Shown piece after piece: positions 28,501-41,515 of a stretch of DNA of 64,000 bases (its first letter is position 1; the number at the start of each line of letters is the position of its first letter). Made by a program: the position numbers and the translations under genes. The stretch is taken from positions 62,001 through 126,000 of the forward strand of contig VWZL01002212.1 of assembly GCA_013396915.1 (NCBI GenBank). Direction: 5' to 3'. Below the pieces are notes generated by a model that made no database searches, had not been told where the DNA came from, and saw nothing but the letters and a program-made list of their open reading frames with translations. The DNA is from Stercorarius parasiticus. Lineage: Eukaryota > Chordata > Aves > Charadriiformes > Stercorariidae.

Positions 28501-31500
28501 CACTGGAGAAATTTGCAGAACAAGGCTGGAGGTCAGCACATCCTTCCCCCTGTACTGTGGGGCTTATGTGTGGAGGGGGTGACGGTGGCTGTAAGTGCAG
28601 GCTGGTACGCTAAGTTTGCTTGACAGGTATCTAAAGATTTTGTAAAACTTGAAGGCTTCTGGGTTTCATTCCGAAGTACGTTTCCCATATCTCAGGGCAC
28701 AATTTACATTTATTAACGAGTCTTCTTGGGAGAGCTGAGTAGAAATTGGAAGTGCCTTGTGAGGACAAGAGCAGTTTCTCCTCACCAGAGCCCAGGTCAG
28801 GGCCAAGGCAGCCAGAGGAGATGCAAGTGGCAGCCCGAGTGGCCCTGCCCAGCTACCAAGTGACCAGGCAGCCGGCCTCCCCTCTGTTGCGGCCACTCTG
28901 TCCTCCTTCCATCACCCCACGCTTCCAGGGAAAAATAATTTCATACAAATTTGAGAGGAACATCCAGTTAATCAAACCACAGCAGGCTGCCAACGCAGCC
29001 TCAGCAGAACGGTGCTATCACACACCGTGGCACTTTCAATTCTGCTGCTTCATTCTCTTGACAGAGATATTAACAAAAAGAGGAAACGGGCTATTACCGT
29101 GACAAAGGCTTTGACAGCGCAGGGAAAATGGCACGTTAACTTGTCATCGGGCAGGCTGGAGCTGGCTGGTAATAACTGTGCTCCTCACTCTGTGCGACTC
29201 ATGGCACCCGAAACCTTCCTTGCCGATGGGGGGGTTTGTCTTGCTGTGGAGCAGGGCACGTTTTTTCCATGCCGCGATACTCACCGGAGTGCTCAGCCAT
29301 AGCAGCCAAGAGCCCCACAGGCTATTAAAAGATCATTTTCAGTCTGTTTTGTTTCAGATCTCAAACCCTCCAAGTTATATCCACTGATGTACATATCAAG
29401 CAAGTGAAAAGTTACACTCAATTTAATGGACAGAGGGGTGCTTTTATTTTATGGGGGAGTTGACTTGCACTGCACATGTCGAAACACTGTCACCTGCCTT
29501 TATTGCGAGCAGATGTCGGAGCGTGTTTGACTTGGAAAAACCCAGGAGAATCAGAATTAGCTACGTTAATAGAGGTCATTTGGTAAACTGAGTGTATTTT
29601 AGTTATTTCAAGGTCTAAGTCAGATGGCTACAAATAAAGGTAAGTTTTCTCTGGGGCTCTAAGAAAGCTCTGGAAGAATGGCCGTTCCTCCGGTTGTTTC
29701 TCCCTGTTTGAGTCCCGCTAATGACCAGCGTTTGAGAGGCCGCTGTGATTGCTCTCTGCCATTCCCACGCCGTGGGTCATGTGCTGTAGCAGCAGCACAC
29801 CATCGTTAGCTCTGAGGCAGTGCCTTTGGCTAAAGGTGCACTGGGCAGCACCACCCCAACCGTGATCTTGCTGTCAAACCACTGTTGTTAAACTAGCCAA
29901 AAGATGAGCAATTGGACAGTATCCTGGCCAGCTTTCAGTTATGGCTTTAATTGCTTTTGCTGTTCTCTGGAGTCCGATGTCCAAAATATTTTTCCGGATC
30001 TCCTCTCTCCCACTTTATTCAGGTCCTGAATCCTTTAAGCCGGGAAATTCCTTTCAGCTCATGGGCATAACTGGGCTCACTGTCTTCTTCATCAGTGTGA
30101 AATGTAACACAGAGTCTTATCTTTGCATGAAGGTGATGTAAATGGAAAAGGTAGACAAGCGTAGGGATGTTTATCGGGTCTGACAAAGCAACAGAAAAAA
30201 AAAAGGTTTATAATCTCATGTTCATTGGAGGGAGTCCGGTTACCCAATCTTTTTAAGTGATTTTTCTGGAAAACAGAACAAATGTAAGCAACTGGTAAGT
30301 CCCTTTTTTGTTCTTTTCCCTTAGTAATGGAAGTTGGTTTGATTAAGTCAACCCAAGCCAGGTTGCTGGCCAGGCCCTCTTCCCCGTACTTGTATTCCTG
30401 CTTCCTCCACTGTGCAGGCTCTGATGCACTGCTGTCCATCTCAAGACATGGTTCAAGGAGCTGATTTGTCTCAAAACAAATCACAGGCCCCCAGCTGCTT
30501 GTTCCTGACCCCAGAGCAGCTCCATGCTAATGGTAGCAGAAGTATTTCTGTGGCCAGCCAGCAGACCAAGTTGGGAAACTGATCCAGCTGAAAAATAACC
30601 AGGAAAACATAATGCATTTTTCCCCCAGATGAACCAGTTTCCTAATCTGAGGTGCCGAGCTGCTGCAAAAATACATCTACTGGAAGAAAACAGTACAGGG
30701 GGAAGAACAAGATCATTAGAGAAAAGGACAAAGTGAAGCTGAAGACATGCGGGTTGAGCTGTGTCCTTGGAGCTAAAAGCAGATCTAGGCTAGGGGAGAA
30801 AGCAGGGCATTGCGACAGCTCTGGCTCATCTCGGGACGTGAGGGGACTCTCCCACATCAGCGCTGTGAGCAGATGCAGATCTCATTGGGAGACCCAGTAA
30901 TAGTTACACACTTCAGAGCAGGTCTTCAGAGCAGCTGTGGGTACGAACAGGGAGGTGGTGATTTCAATTAGGGTCTCTAAATAACACTGCCTTGTCTCCA
31001 TGTCACTGCCGGGGACTCTCAGCTGTGGGCTTAGGGAATCAGATGCATTAGGACTCCTGCGAGAGAGGAGGCTGTGACGTGGCTCCCGACCATGGCTGGC
31101 CAGTGGCTTTTCTGCTGTCCCCGGGGTGTGAGGGGGAGCTGCTATTTCTTGCTAGGGCACACAGCTGTTGGTTTCAGTGTGGTTTTTCAGGCTGCAAAAC
31201 AGGTAGGAGAGAAAGGGAACACGATCAGAGAAAGGTTTTTGAAAACATAAGGGAAGAATAGGAACAGCCTTTGGTACAGATGGGAGCAAATGCTTCTGTC
31301 TGGAGAGGAGTTTATCTCTGCCATTAAGGTCTGATGTGGTGCCACCACCTCCCTTCTGCCCCCAGAGCTCTGTGGGGCAGCACGGGGTGGTGGATGTTTG
31401 GCTGCTGGCCACGGCGTCTCCTCCTACCCTTGGTGCCCTGAGGACCTCCCAAAGTTTCCATTAGCCCTTGCGAGGAGCTTGGACGCGCAGCAGTTTTGAA

Positions 31501-34500
31501 AAAGGAACCAAGTGGCTGAAAACTAGGTCTCGCCTTCTTTTGGCAGCTGTGCTGGCTGCTGGTCTTGTCCTCTTAATACCACCCTGCTCCACCCCAACAC
31601 AACTGTGGTTGAGGCAACAACGTCCAACCTAACAATCAGAAAGTTCCAGCTCCATGTTTTGTTAAAAAAACAAACAGAAAGGAGAGAGATAAGGCTTGGC
31701 TTTTAAAGTTTTTTTTTTCTGAATGTCACTCCCAAGAAGAAGAGAAAGTTTAACTCAGAGGTAGAAGATGTTAATGATTGCACAATTACACAAATAACAA
31801 AGTAGGAGCCCATAAGATGTATTATAACATGAATGTTTATCTAGAAAGTATGTCAGGATTGTACTGGAAATCTGTCTATGGCAGAATATTTTCCCAGACT
31901 GGTAAAATTCAAGAGATAACTAATAGCATTTTCTTTTTATCTGGTGTTTACTTATACCATGAAAATAAAATCTAGCACAGACAATATTGACTGTTCAGAA
32001 ATATAGCTACAGCCATCAATATAGGAAGAAAGATTGGTAGGAAGCTTCTTCTTCCTTGAATGTGAGCTTTGAGTGGCTGCAAAATATTTAACGATGTTGA
32101 CACTCATGGTCACAGTGAAGCTTCATCATGAATGTCTTCTGGAGATGAATGAAGCTGCTTATGATTCAGAAATATTATTTCAGCATATGATAGGTGCTGT
32201 TTCCAGACACCACATCAATTACAGCTTTTCCCATGATAAGGATTTTCCTCACAAGAAAAAGCATAAAGACTACACAAACCATCAACAAAAAAACCAAAAA
32301 GTCCTTATATTCTGAAAAAGAAATGACAGTGTCAAACGAAGAAAAGAAAGTTTACTGAGGAGTTTTATTTTACTCTGGATGAAAGGTGTGGTTAGGTATA
32401 ATAAATGCTCTGCTAGCAAGTATATTCTCTCGGCTTTCCTGCTGACACTGTATCCCCTGTTTTAGTTCTCTGACCTTCAACCTGAAACTTTGTGTGATTT
32501 TGCCTTGTTCTGTAGCTGCTTCAGCTTGTTGCAGAAACTCTGTCTGCCTATTTCTGGTTAGCGGTCCTGTGCCGCCTGGAGCAGGGAACGCAATCAAGGG
32601 AACACAATTGTGCGGAAACACAATCAAGCTTTCACCATTTATTTTTTTTTTTTCTTGCATTTTTTACTGTCCATTTCAGTATAAAAAACAATTTACTAGT
32701 TAGTCACACAAAAACTAAACTTACCTAAAGTTGTTGAAAGAAATTGCCCTGACGGCAGCGAGTATCCATTGTCCTGCCCTGCTGACTCAGGGTTATTCAC
32801 CACTGCAGGAGGGTGTGAGGTTCTCAGAAAAAAAGGAGATGCCGCTGCCTGCCACCTCCGCCCCAGCAGCCACTGCCAGAGGCCTTTGGGATGCTCATTC
32901 GAGGTGTGTGGAGGAAAGTTAGACTCATAACGGCTATGAGACGCTGTAAACGTGATGTGAATATGGCCACGTGGCAGTGGGAAAGTCTCTCTCCTCAGGG
33001 TAGTTTGCCAAGGAGGAAAGCGGTGTACAGAATTGCTGGAGCTGGCATCCACAAGAAATGTCACTTTGAGGTATGCCATGAAAACCTGAACTGAGCAGCC
33101 AGCCTGTCTGCATATCAGCGAATAAGCAATTAAGGTGGCTTTTGTTTTGATTTGTGTTTTTCTGAATATTGTGTTTGGGGTTTTTTTACACAATCAGTGC
33201 ATCTACAAGGGCTTGCATGCTGATGGTCGATGAAGCTATATTTACATGATTACTGAAATTACTTATTCAACAAGAACGCAACCTAACCAATTCATCATGG
33301 TTTAAATTTTAATTCAGTGAAAATGTAACCTCTGGAAAACACTGTTCACATCTATAATTAATAGATTGTTATGCACCGTAGTTTACAATTTGATATACTT
33401 TCCTCAAACTCTGTGAAGAAGTGTTTCACGTTTTCTCTTTCTGAATTCACAGCAGTTGAAAACAGCCTAGCTGGTTTTGCACAGGGAGGTTCATTTGCAG
33501 GGAGATGCAGATCCCGTTTACTGTTTGCTGTCTAATACAATTTAGGCAGAGTGGCACAGCATTCCCTTTTTCTCCTGACAGTGATTCTCCCTCCAAAATG
33601 AGGTTCTGGCAGTCTGCTTTCGTACAAAGTAGACTCAAATGTAATTATGCTGCTATGACAACTTAGTCTTACAGCACTCACAGTCCTTTTTCTTCTCATC
33701 TTTGTAGTGCTGCTATGAGTAGAAACTCATTCTGTTTTTTCTTCTTCCAGTATAAATAGAAATGCGCGTCAATGAATTCTAAGTTGTACTGGTGTGAGGT
33801 TGGGGTCAGCCCCCGTATATTACCCACTTCTCTCTTTAAAATGGGGGAGTGGAAAGCAGGAAAAAAATGTAAGGTGCTGGGTCCCCCAGCCCCCACAATG
33901 TGAGTTGAACACCCCTAGCCACACATCTGCGTGGGGAAGGAAACCTTCTCTCTTTGAATCTCCACGCTCACGTGGGAAGAGAACAGCCACGGCCACATCT
34001 CTCCCCTCCTCACCTTCCCTCAGGAATAAGCCACATCATTCCCTCAGAGCCCCCCCGTGCAGCGGTTAGGCCTTGAAAAGGGCTCCTGTGCATGTTCTCC
34101 CCCAGGCTGCTGCTGGGGCTGGGGTGGTTTATGGCATGAGAGCCGGTTACTGCCATGCGAGGAGGCTGCATTGAAGAAGAACAAAACCCAAACCAACTTT
34201 TGTGGCCACCGCACAGTGCCTCTGAAGGAAGGCAGACAGAGGGTCTGGGCTACGTATGGGAAGATCCGGAGCGGGGAAGTCAGCTCGAAGGGCTGCGCTG
34301 GTCACTCAGGCTGATGGAGGGGTTTGCTGCTCCGGTGGGAGAACATCACGAGAAATGTCCAATGGCCAAGGAGTGCTCTATGGAGAATGGGCACACGCTT
34401 TCTGTTCCCTACTGCCTGTATGGGGTTCTGAACTTGTTATCTCCTGCTGTGAAAGCAGAACCTGTGTGCCACAGGTTTTAGCTTCCCCTTAGATCTTCTT

Positions 34501-35635
34501 GTCCAGCCTTTGAGGCAGGCAGTAGAAAGTGTCTTTCAAGGGTCACTTCAAAATTCAGAGCCTGGTGCAGGCACGCTAATGCAGAACGCCTAGGGCCAGC
34601 CCTGAGGGAACATGTGGTTTTGTCATCGAGACATCTACGTTAATTGCTACCAAAGCCAGAGGTTTTCTGTGGGTTTACCTTTGATGAGTTATGTTCAGCA
34701 AAAACTGTAAGTGTAGCCAACATAACCTAATTTGCAGTGACACCCAGGGAGCCGTGGAGAGGTGCCAGAGGGGTGATAGAGAGCATTTTAGTTTCATGTG
34801 GCTTCCTGAAGCTCCCCAGAGCACACTGAAAAGAGTCCAGCCAGTTTTTTTTTTTTTGTCTTTTTATTTAAGGTGAAAAATATTCCCTTTACAGCTGTGA
34901 AAGCAACTGCATAGGCCAGAACAGAAGGTGTTTGTGGTAGAAAGACACACAGGCTTAGCCAGACTATTTTGACCTTTTTTTTCCTCCCTGAATTCTCCAG
35001 GGAGGAGAGAGACTGGCATCAGATGGTGGGAGAGGGACCCAGGGCTTCTATTTAATTTCTTCCTTCTGACCCATGCCCTGGAAGAAGTAGGTACTTCTTC
35101 TGTTCACCTGACGTCCTCGCTGTCACTTAGGCTGAGATCTGAGTTCAGAAGAAGACTGTTCCCAGTTGGCGTGGCTGAGACCAGACCCAAGGAGGGACAG
35201 GAGGAACTCTGTGGGTCACCGCCTCTGAAACAGGCTCTTCTCTGGAAGCAATGACCCACTCCTTACCAGCTCCAGAGCCCCTATTGCCCCTCACCCCCAC
35301 TATGCTCCCTCTCCCTCCTTGATGCCGGGTGGTCACCTTGCAGTGGAGGTGTACTTCTCCAGTTCCTCCTTGCCCACTTCACCCACCCAACCTGCCATTT
35401 TCAGAGCTGGGGGTAAAGAGGGTGAGCAGACCAGGTCTTACAGAATCAGAGGAAGCCACCTCTACAGCCACCTGGGGTGCTGCAGTACAGCCTCAAAAAA
35501 CAGCTAAGGAATAGCAAGCATTAACAGTGAAGAAGTTGTGGGCCTGTGTAAACTGTGTGGATTGTCACCTTGCCTGTGCAGGGCAGTTTCCAGGTTTAAC
35601 CTTCCAAAGCCACGGCGCAGTGGTGGGACCTGGTT
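25501..35635. other. Intergenic DNA between the two CR1 copies
   Basis: No coding gene is supported. The part at 28950-29660 has the dense, low-repeat, mixed-motif texture often seen in conserved regulatory DNA. A purine-rich stretch lies at about 27628-27660. A TATAAA at 25671-25676 sits in a GC-mixed context but no transcript can be attached to it. The remainder is ordinary intergenic sequence. Confidence 0.55.
27471..27530. repeat. AT-rich inverted repeats
   Basis: Contains the perfect palindrome TTGATATATCAA and overlapping near copies (TTGGTATATCAATA, TATTAATATTGATC), so several small hairpins are possible. It is almost free of G and C. Confidence 0.7.
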
Positions 35636-36107
35636 CCCCAGATGAGGGAACCAAGACAAAGGGCTACAAAGATGATTAGGGGACTAGAACATCTCTCTTA
35701 TGAAGAAAGGGTGAGAGTCTCTGGTCTTTTCAGTCTGGAAAAAAGACGACTGAGGGAGGATCTTATCAACATTTATAAATACTTAAAGGGTGGGTGTCAG
35801 GAGGATGGGGCCAGGCTCTTTTCAGTGGTGCCCAGCAACAGGACAAGAGGTAATGGGCACAAACTTGACCACAGGAAGTTCCACCTAAACATGAGGAGGA
35901 ACTTCTTTACTTTGAGGGTGGCAGAGCACCGGAACAGGTTGCCCAGAGAGGTGGTGGAGTCTCCATCTCTGGAGACATTCAAAACCCGCCTGGAGGCGTT
36001 CCTGTGCAACCTGCTCTGGGTGACCCTGCTCTGGCAGGGGCATTGGACTAGATGATCTCCAGAGGTCCCTTCCAACCCTACAATTCTGTGATTCTGTGAA
36101 TCTGTGA
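35636..36107 (+). mobile_element. CR1 non-LTR retrotransposon, 5'-truncated 3' end (different subfamily)
   Basis: About 470 bases of CR1, plus orientation. A 137-codon frame at 35642-36055 reads through the C-terminus of ORF2 (for example [20 protein letters not shown], then [20 protein letters not shown]) and is still uninterrupted. The 3' end carries GGTCCCTTCCAACC and then ATTCTGTGATTCTGTG, a different octamer from the copy at 25140. Sequence between the two copies differs a lot outside the shared protein motifs, so they come from separate CR1 subfamilies. The initiator ATG of the frame is incidental, because the true ORF2 start is missing. The copy cannot move by itself. Confidence 0.93.
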
Positions 36108-37692
36108 CAGCCACAGTGGGTCTGGACCTCTTCTGACATGCTCCCCCATCCCGAGTGCTTGATTCTGGGCGATCCTGGGTGCTGCAGCACTTGTGTCTCC
36201 TTCCTTGGCTCGGCAGCAGGGTCTGTCAACGTGGGCATTACCTACATCCAAGGGTGGCCTGGAGCCCTGTATGTCTGGTAACAGCAGACACAGAAAAGCT
36301 GCTTTCAAAATGACATCTGGAAGCCCTCTCCCTTCCCCTCTGCCCCTGCCTCAGAAACAGAGAACAGACACCACCGCAGGTGTTTTTCCCACGTCACTTC
36401 TGTGGCTTTGAAGCAGCAGCCTCAGAGAGATGTCTTTTCTGTGAAGAAACACCTCCTTTTCCGCTTGCTCCTTGACATTTCCATGGGTGAACTGAGAAGG
36501 TTCTGGCCTCTATTTTAATCAAATAATGCAGATTTCATGTGCAGGCTGGTTGCCCTGGAGCTCACGAGAGCCTATGAGAGATTTCTTGTCTGAAATAGAG
36601 ACCCAAACCCAGCACCGACTTCACAAACACTGTTTCTGTCTCAAGTCCCACATTTGCTTGCGCACATGTTTCTGGCCAGCCATGATGCTGTCTGCTAAGC
36701 ACCTCCTAGCTTTCTCTGGTGGGTGGCTCTTTCCCTGTCTTGCTGTCTAGACTTCTTGTGTCTTGCAGACCAACAGTTTGTCTGAGGGTCTCACAAAAGC
36801 CAAGGCAGATCCCTGACAAAGTAATGTTGGTTGTGGGACTTGTCTATAGCTGAGTGAGATGAAACTGGACGGGGAACTTTCTGTGTGTTGCCATTGCCCT
36901 ACTGGTAAAACAATTGCCAGCTGTGGCCTTCCTGCCGTAGAGGTTCCTGGGAAAACTTCCTGGGGCAAAGTCTTAATGCATCTCCATACACATGGCAGCT
37001 GTTCTCCTCTAGGCAACCAAAGTGTTCCCAAGACGATTTTATATCGTGCCCATATTCTGCCCAACATCTCTGCCCCCTCTTGCACATACTGCTCTCTATA
37101 CTCCCCTGTTCCCAAAGGATGTCCTGCTGAGCACCTGTCTGCTTTACCTCTCCTGCAGTTTGCCCTCAGGTCTGAGGGTGCTTGTCCCGCTGCACGTGAG
37201 GTCTCCCAACTTGGGATCCATATGTGCCTCCACTCTCAGTAGCAGGTCACTGCTGTACTGCACGTCAGCCCCAGGCACTGGCTGCTTGAGCCTGTTCGCC
37301 CATCTGGCTTCTTCCTCAGAAGTAAAACCCCTGCACCTGCTTCTATCTGAGATGGAAACACCTGAGCGTCTTCATTACTAAAAGTAAGCCACGTTCCCAA
37401 GAAAAAAAAAAAAGGCATATGAAAGCTTTATGTTCTCACAGTCTTGATTCTTCCACAGTGAACTGTTTTGTGCCATCAGTCACATCCCCGCAGAGAGTGC
37501 AAAACAATGCCCAGCGCTGTCTCTTGTATTTACTCTGTGAAGATGCTAATGACTGAGGGACCAAAATGAACTGGGTCTTCCCTGAGGAGATAATACCATT
37601 TTGTTCTGAGAGACAGGTGATAACAGATGCAATGTATGTGCATTTACTTTCTTGTGTGCGCTTCTCATTTCTTCTTCCCTGGTTTCTTACAG

Positions 37693-37849
37693 GAGCAAAG
37701 TTAGGAGTCACTTATACCAATTGATTATTGTCGGCAAGACAAATATTCCCTGTTTTGAGGGTTTCATAAGAGAAGAAATGGGAATCACACTCTTCCCTTT
37801 CTCTGTAGCTCACATCACAGTCTCTCAAGAAGTGGTGGCTTTCTTCCAG
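37693..37849 (+). other. Weak candidate exon
   Basis: A 157-base block after a good acceptor (CTGGTTTCTTACAG), open in the frame reading SKVRSHLYQLIIVGKTNI and ending at a codon boundary at CAG, followed by a weak GTGATG donor. The end phase would fit the start of the block at 41395. The frame stays open upstream and downstream of the block, and the donor is poor, so chance is the simplest explanation. Confidence 0.15.
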
Positions 37850-38963
37850 GTGATGCTCATACTTAATCTTAACAATAGCAATTTATGATCGATAAATTAG
37901 AAGTCGAGTTGATTCAGCATCATAAAAAGAGCTTGGAGATCATTGAGATTCTTGTTTCGTTTCCTTTGTTGGCTTATATAGTATAGTAGTTGAACAAACA
38001 ATGTTTCCTGGTTCTGTTTCCTTATTAGATTCTATGGCTCTGTATTTCACAGCTACCATAAAAGTAGGTACAGCGGTGATGGGAGCCATATAAGTACCTC
38101 AATAGATGACAAAAATATTGTTGCTAAGTCCTTCAGGGTATGCTTTGTGGGAGAAGACACTTACTCTAAAGAATAAGGGATTGTTAACTTTTACTACATA
38201 GCATATGCAATAGTACAATTTATTAGTCGAGTGTTCAATACAGTAACTGATGCGCTGTTTAAGTATTTTTTTTTTAAACATATGAGAGAAAAGAAGTTCC
38301 CAGACTTCCTGCCTCAGTTTTCCTGTTTGCAATATGTGAATGCTGGTGATGCTAAGTGAAAGTGCATATATAGCACGTGTGTAACACACAGGCGGAACAT
38401 GATTCACCTATGTCCTTGAAAAGGTTTGGGTTTTCCCCTGATCAGTAAAGGATTGGCTTCTAGTTTAGCTACAGTCACGTAACTGCAGAGAGCGGACACT
38501 GCTTACAACACTCTGCAGCTGCTGCATTTGAGAGGGTGCAGGAGAGCCGGTCAGGGTGATATGCACTGTGGCACCCTTCACGCTGTCTGTAACGAACAGT
38601 TAACAAAGCACTCTTGTGTCGATGTCCAAAGCCATCCCCAACAACATAACCTGCAGGAAGGATTACTACAGTCCCTTTTGGTGTTTACAGAGGCCCTGAG
38701 GCAGGCTGGACCTCATGCGTTGCCACCTGTGGTCCCTGGTGTGGGGAGCTCACTGCTGCCTGCACAGTGCACTGACAAAGAAGGAAAGGAAACGTAAAGG
38801 AAAGAGAGAAGGTGGTGTTACCACCAAGACGATTCAGCAAGGCAGCCTCAGAGAGCTGTGCATTCACTACTTGCCATATATAATAGTAATTAGTAGAAAG
38901 TATTGACAACCTTTTTTTTTTTAATGTATGTCATCCATCACAGTTTTTTATTTTTGCATTTAC

Positions 38964-38990
38964 ACTCAGTTTCTTTTTTAAACTGAGTAT
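38964..38990. repeat. Short perfect inverted repeat
   Basis: ACTCAGTTT and AAACTGAGT are separated by a C/T-rich loop of about six bases. The hairpin stem is 9 base pairs. It is not near any gene recognised here and may be chance. Confidence 0.6.
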
Positions 38991-41394
38991 GAAATGACAG
39001 GTTTAGCCCGTAGCTGCTTTCGGCGTGCTGGGAGGCGAGGGTGCCATTTCTTCACCTTTCCACTGTTCGAGGGAAAAGCAGTCGTTCTTTACAAGAAATC
39101 TGCATCAGTGGCAGCTTTTAAAGACTTCCTTGCTTGATGTCTGGATTCAGTTTTTAAAAATTTTGAAGTGCCAGCTTTTTCTGCATAAAAGCTGCTTATC
39201 CCTCAATTGCAAGAACTTCAAACAGTTTGCTGACAGCATCTAGACAGCCCCAACCGAAATTGCTTGCAACGGTTATAGCTTCTCTTGGCAAGTGGGGGAG
39301 ATTAGGAGCAAAATCCTACAGTGATGAAGATCGTTACACTCAATTCCCTCTCTGCTGTTGATCTCTCCACATCTTCAGGGACGATCGCTGCTTTCCACAT
39401 GTCCCCGCCTTGCAGAGCGCGTACATCGCCGCTGTGCAGATCCATCTGCAGGAGCAGCCTGTCCCTCTCTGTTCTCTTCATGTTGGATCCCGGCTCAGCC
39501 AAGAGGCAGCCTGGGCTCCGCGGAGGCGCTCACACGTGCCTGGTGGTTGTCCCACACTGCCTCATGTTAGTTTGCAAAGCCAAAGTGGCTACTTCACACA
39601 TCTCAGTGTCTGACATAAATTCATCTCTCCTCCACGCCTCCAGAGTAGGAGAGGAGCACAGCACATTTATGCTTTGTTAAATCGGCATGACAGGCAGTGA
39701 GATGCATTTTAATTATGTTCATCTGGGTGTGTGCAGCATAGAGGGAGAGTATTGATTTTTCTGTTTATTTTCCCGTCTCTGAATGAATAAATGTTTTTCG
39801 CTGAGCAGCTGTAGGCTGATAACCTCAGGCTCACCAATATTTGTTTTTTCATCTGACTCTTCCTTCCAGCCTTCACTTACCTATTGCGTACCTTGGGGAT
39901 CTGCCTTTACTCTACATGGTACTTGAAGGCGTAAAATTAAGATACGTGTTGATACCACCCCCCTGTTTGCTGGGACCTGAAAGGGAAAAGCCACTACAGG
40001 AACAGGGCCCTGGAGCAGTTAGGAAGCGGACCCCTGAAACTGCAGCATCTACAGAGCTCCTGAGTACCTTTGGCAATATGAATCCAGCTGTCTGTGTAAA
40101 TGGTCATCTGTAATACCAGTAGCAGGGTCTACAGCATCTCTCTCTGTCCATCCGAGCCCAATTTCTACCAGAATAAGCAGAGACTACACAGGTCAGTGAG
40201 TCTGGGCAAGGAATTTATTACTGAGGGGGTTTGAAGGCAGCTTTTGGGTGTAGAGCTCCACATGTTAAAAGAGAACAAGGCCTGAACTGACATAACACAA
40301 TTTCAAGCGGTCGTTGCTGTGATCCTGCTGTGTCTTACCAGCCGTTCAGCAGCTCAGCTCTGCACGCACACGCAGGCAGTGGGTATCAAACAAACATTGC
40401 AGGCTCATGGCAAGCTGTTTGCCTCCTTTCTAACACAGTGTGAGCACTGTGTGTCTCAGGAATTGGGAACTCTAAGAACTGGCTCAATCTCAAAATACTG
40501 TTTGTATGGGCCCCCGTTTTAGGAACCATATTTCCACCTGGCTCATAGGGAAGGCTACTTCACCCCTGCAGGTGGAACCCAGATAGGCAGCTTCACAAAC
40601 CTCATGAAAATTTTACTTAGCAGGCAGACCAAGGCTAACACTGAGCTCAGAAAATATTTTTTGAAAGGAGGGAAAACATATCTTCTCATTTTTGTGCTCA
40701 AGCTGATAGACTGTGAACAGCTGATGGTCCCTGCCTGGCTCCAAGGCCCCCTACAAACTCCAGCAGCCGTGCTGCGAGCTGTTGCTTTAAACCTGCAGGA
40801 AAGGAGCACCTGCAGCCTTTTGGGGCTTATTTTATAACAGCTGCTGTTTGCTGGGGCTCTCTGTCTTCCACCTCGTGGTGGTTGGGTGGAGGACTCCACC
40901 AGCTTTCTCCCCAGCAGCCCTTTGCATGGCAGCGTGCTGGGAAGCCTTTGTGAAGTCCCTTAGCCCTGTCAGAAGGTAAAGATTTGTAAAGCATCAGGTC
41001 CCACTATGGTCCTCTGCTTCATCTTCCTCTACCCTATGCATGCTATGGGGTCACTGGTGTGAAGGTGGGCCCACGAGCAAATCCTCCTTCCCTTTCCCCC
41101 CCGAGCCCCACGTGCAGACATCTACAGGCACAGCTGTGCCAGTGCCACCGCAGGGGAAATCTCTGTGCTGGCAGAAGATGGTTCAGCAGTGGCTTTCCTT
41201 GCCAAGCCCCCAAGCGTGTCAGTCACTGGTGGAAGCTAGGTTTTGATTTGCTTTGCCTCTTTTGCTGCCAACTCAACATATGAGATGGTGGTACTTTTTG
41301 TGATATGTTAGTAGTTAACAAACATTATGTGCATGCTGTGAGAAAAATCCTACACTGAAACGAGATAGCGCGTTATGCGTGTCTTCCTTTACAG

Positions 41395-41515
41395 CACCCT
41401 TCAAATGATTGTTCTTTTTTTAAGAAGCCTGTGGAACCGGAGCATAACAGAGGAAGAAGGGACAACAGAGAGGAAAGTCTTCGAGTTTGTGGCTATCGGA
41501 GCAAAAGGCAAAAAG
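41395..41515 (+). other. Candidate internal exon, open in two frames
   Basis: A 121-base block flanked by a good acceptor (GTCTTCCTTTACAG) and a good donor (AAAAAG then GTAGGA). Two of the three frames are open across the whole block. One begins HPSNDCSFFKKPVEPEHN and is in phase with the candidate exon at 55893 (its last base G plus AA would make Glu). The other contains RKVFEFVAIGAKGKK and would meet a stop after a few codons if joined to 55893. Neither matches a protein I know. The double openness weakens the coding argument. A non-coding RNA exon is an equally good reading. Confidence 0.25.

Noticed and set aside
29581..29639. Block containing ATGGCTACAAATAAAG before a GTAAGT donor
   Set aside because: Good donor and an ATG, but only five codons and no promoter or downstream partner found.
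35642..36055. Treating the 137-codon frame as a host gene
   Set aside because: It is the C-terminus of CR1 ORF2 in a 5'-truncated copy, followed by the CR1 tail.
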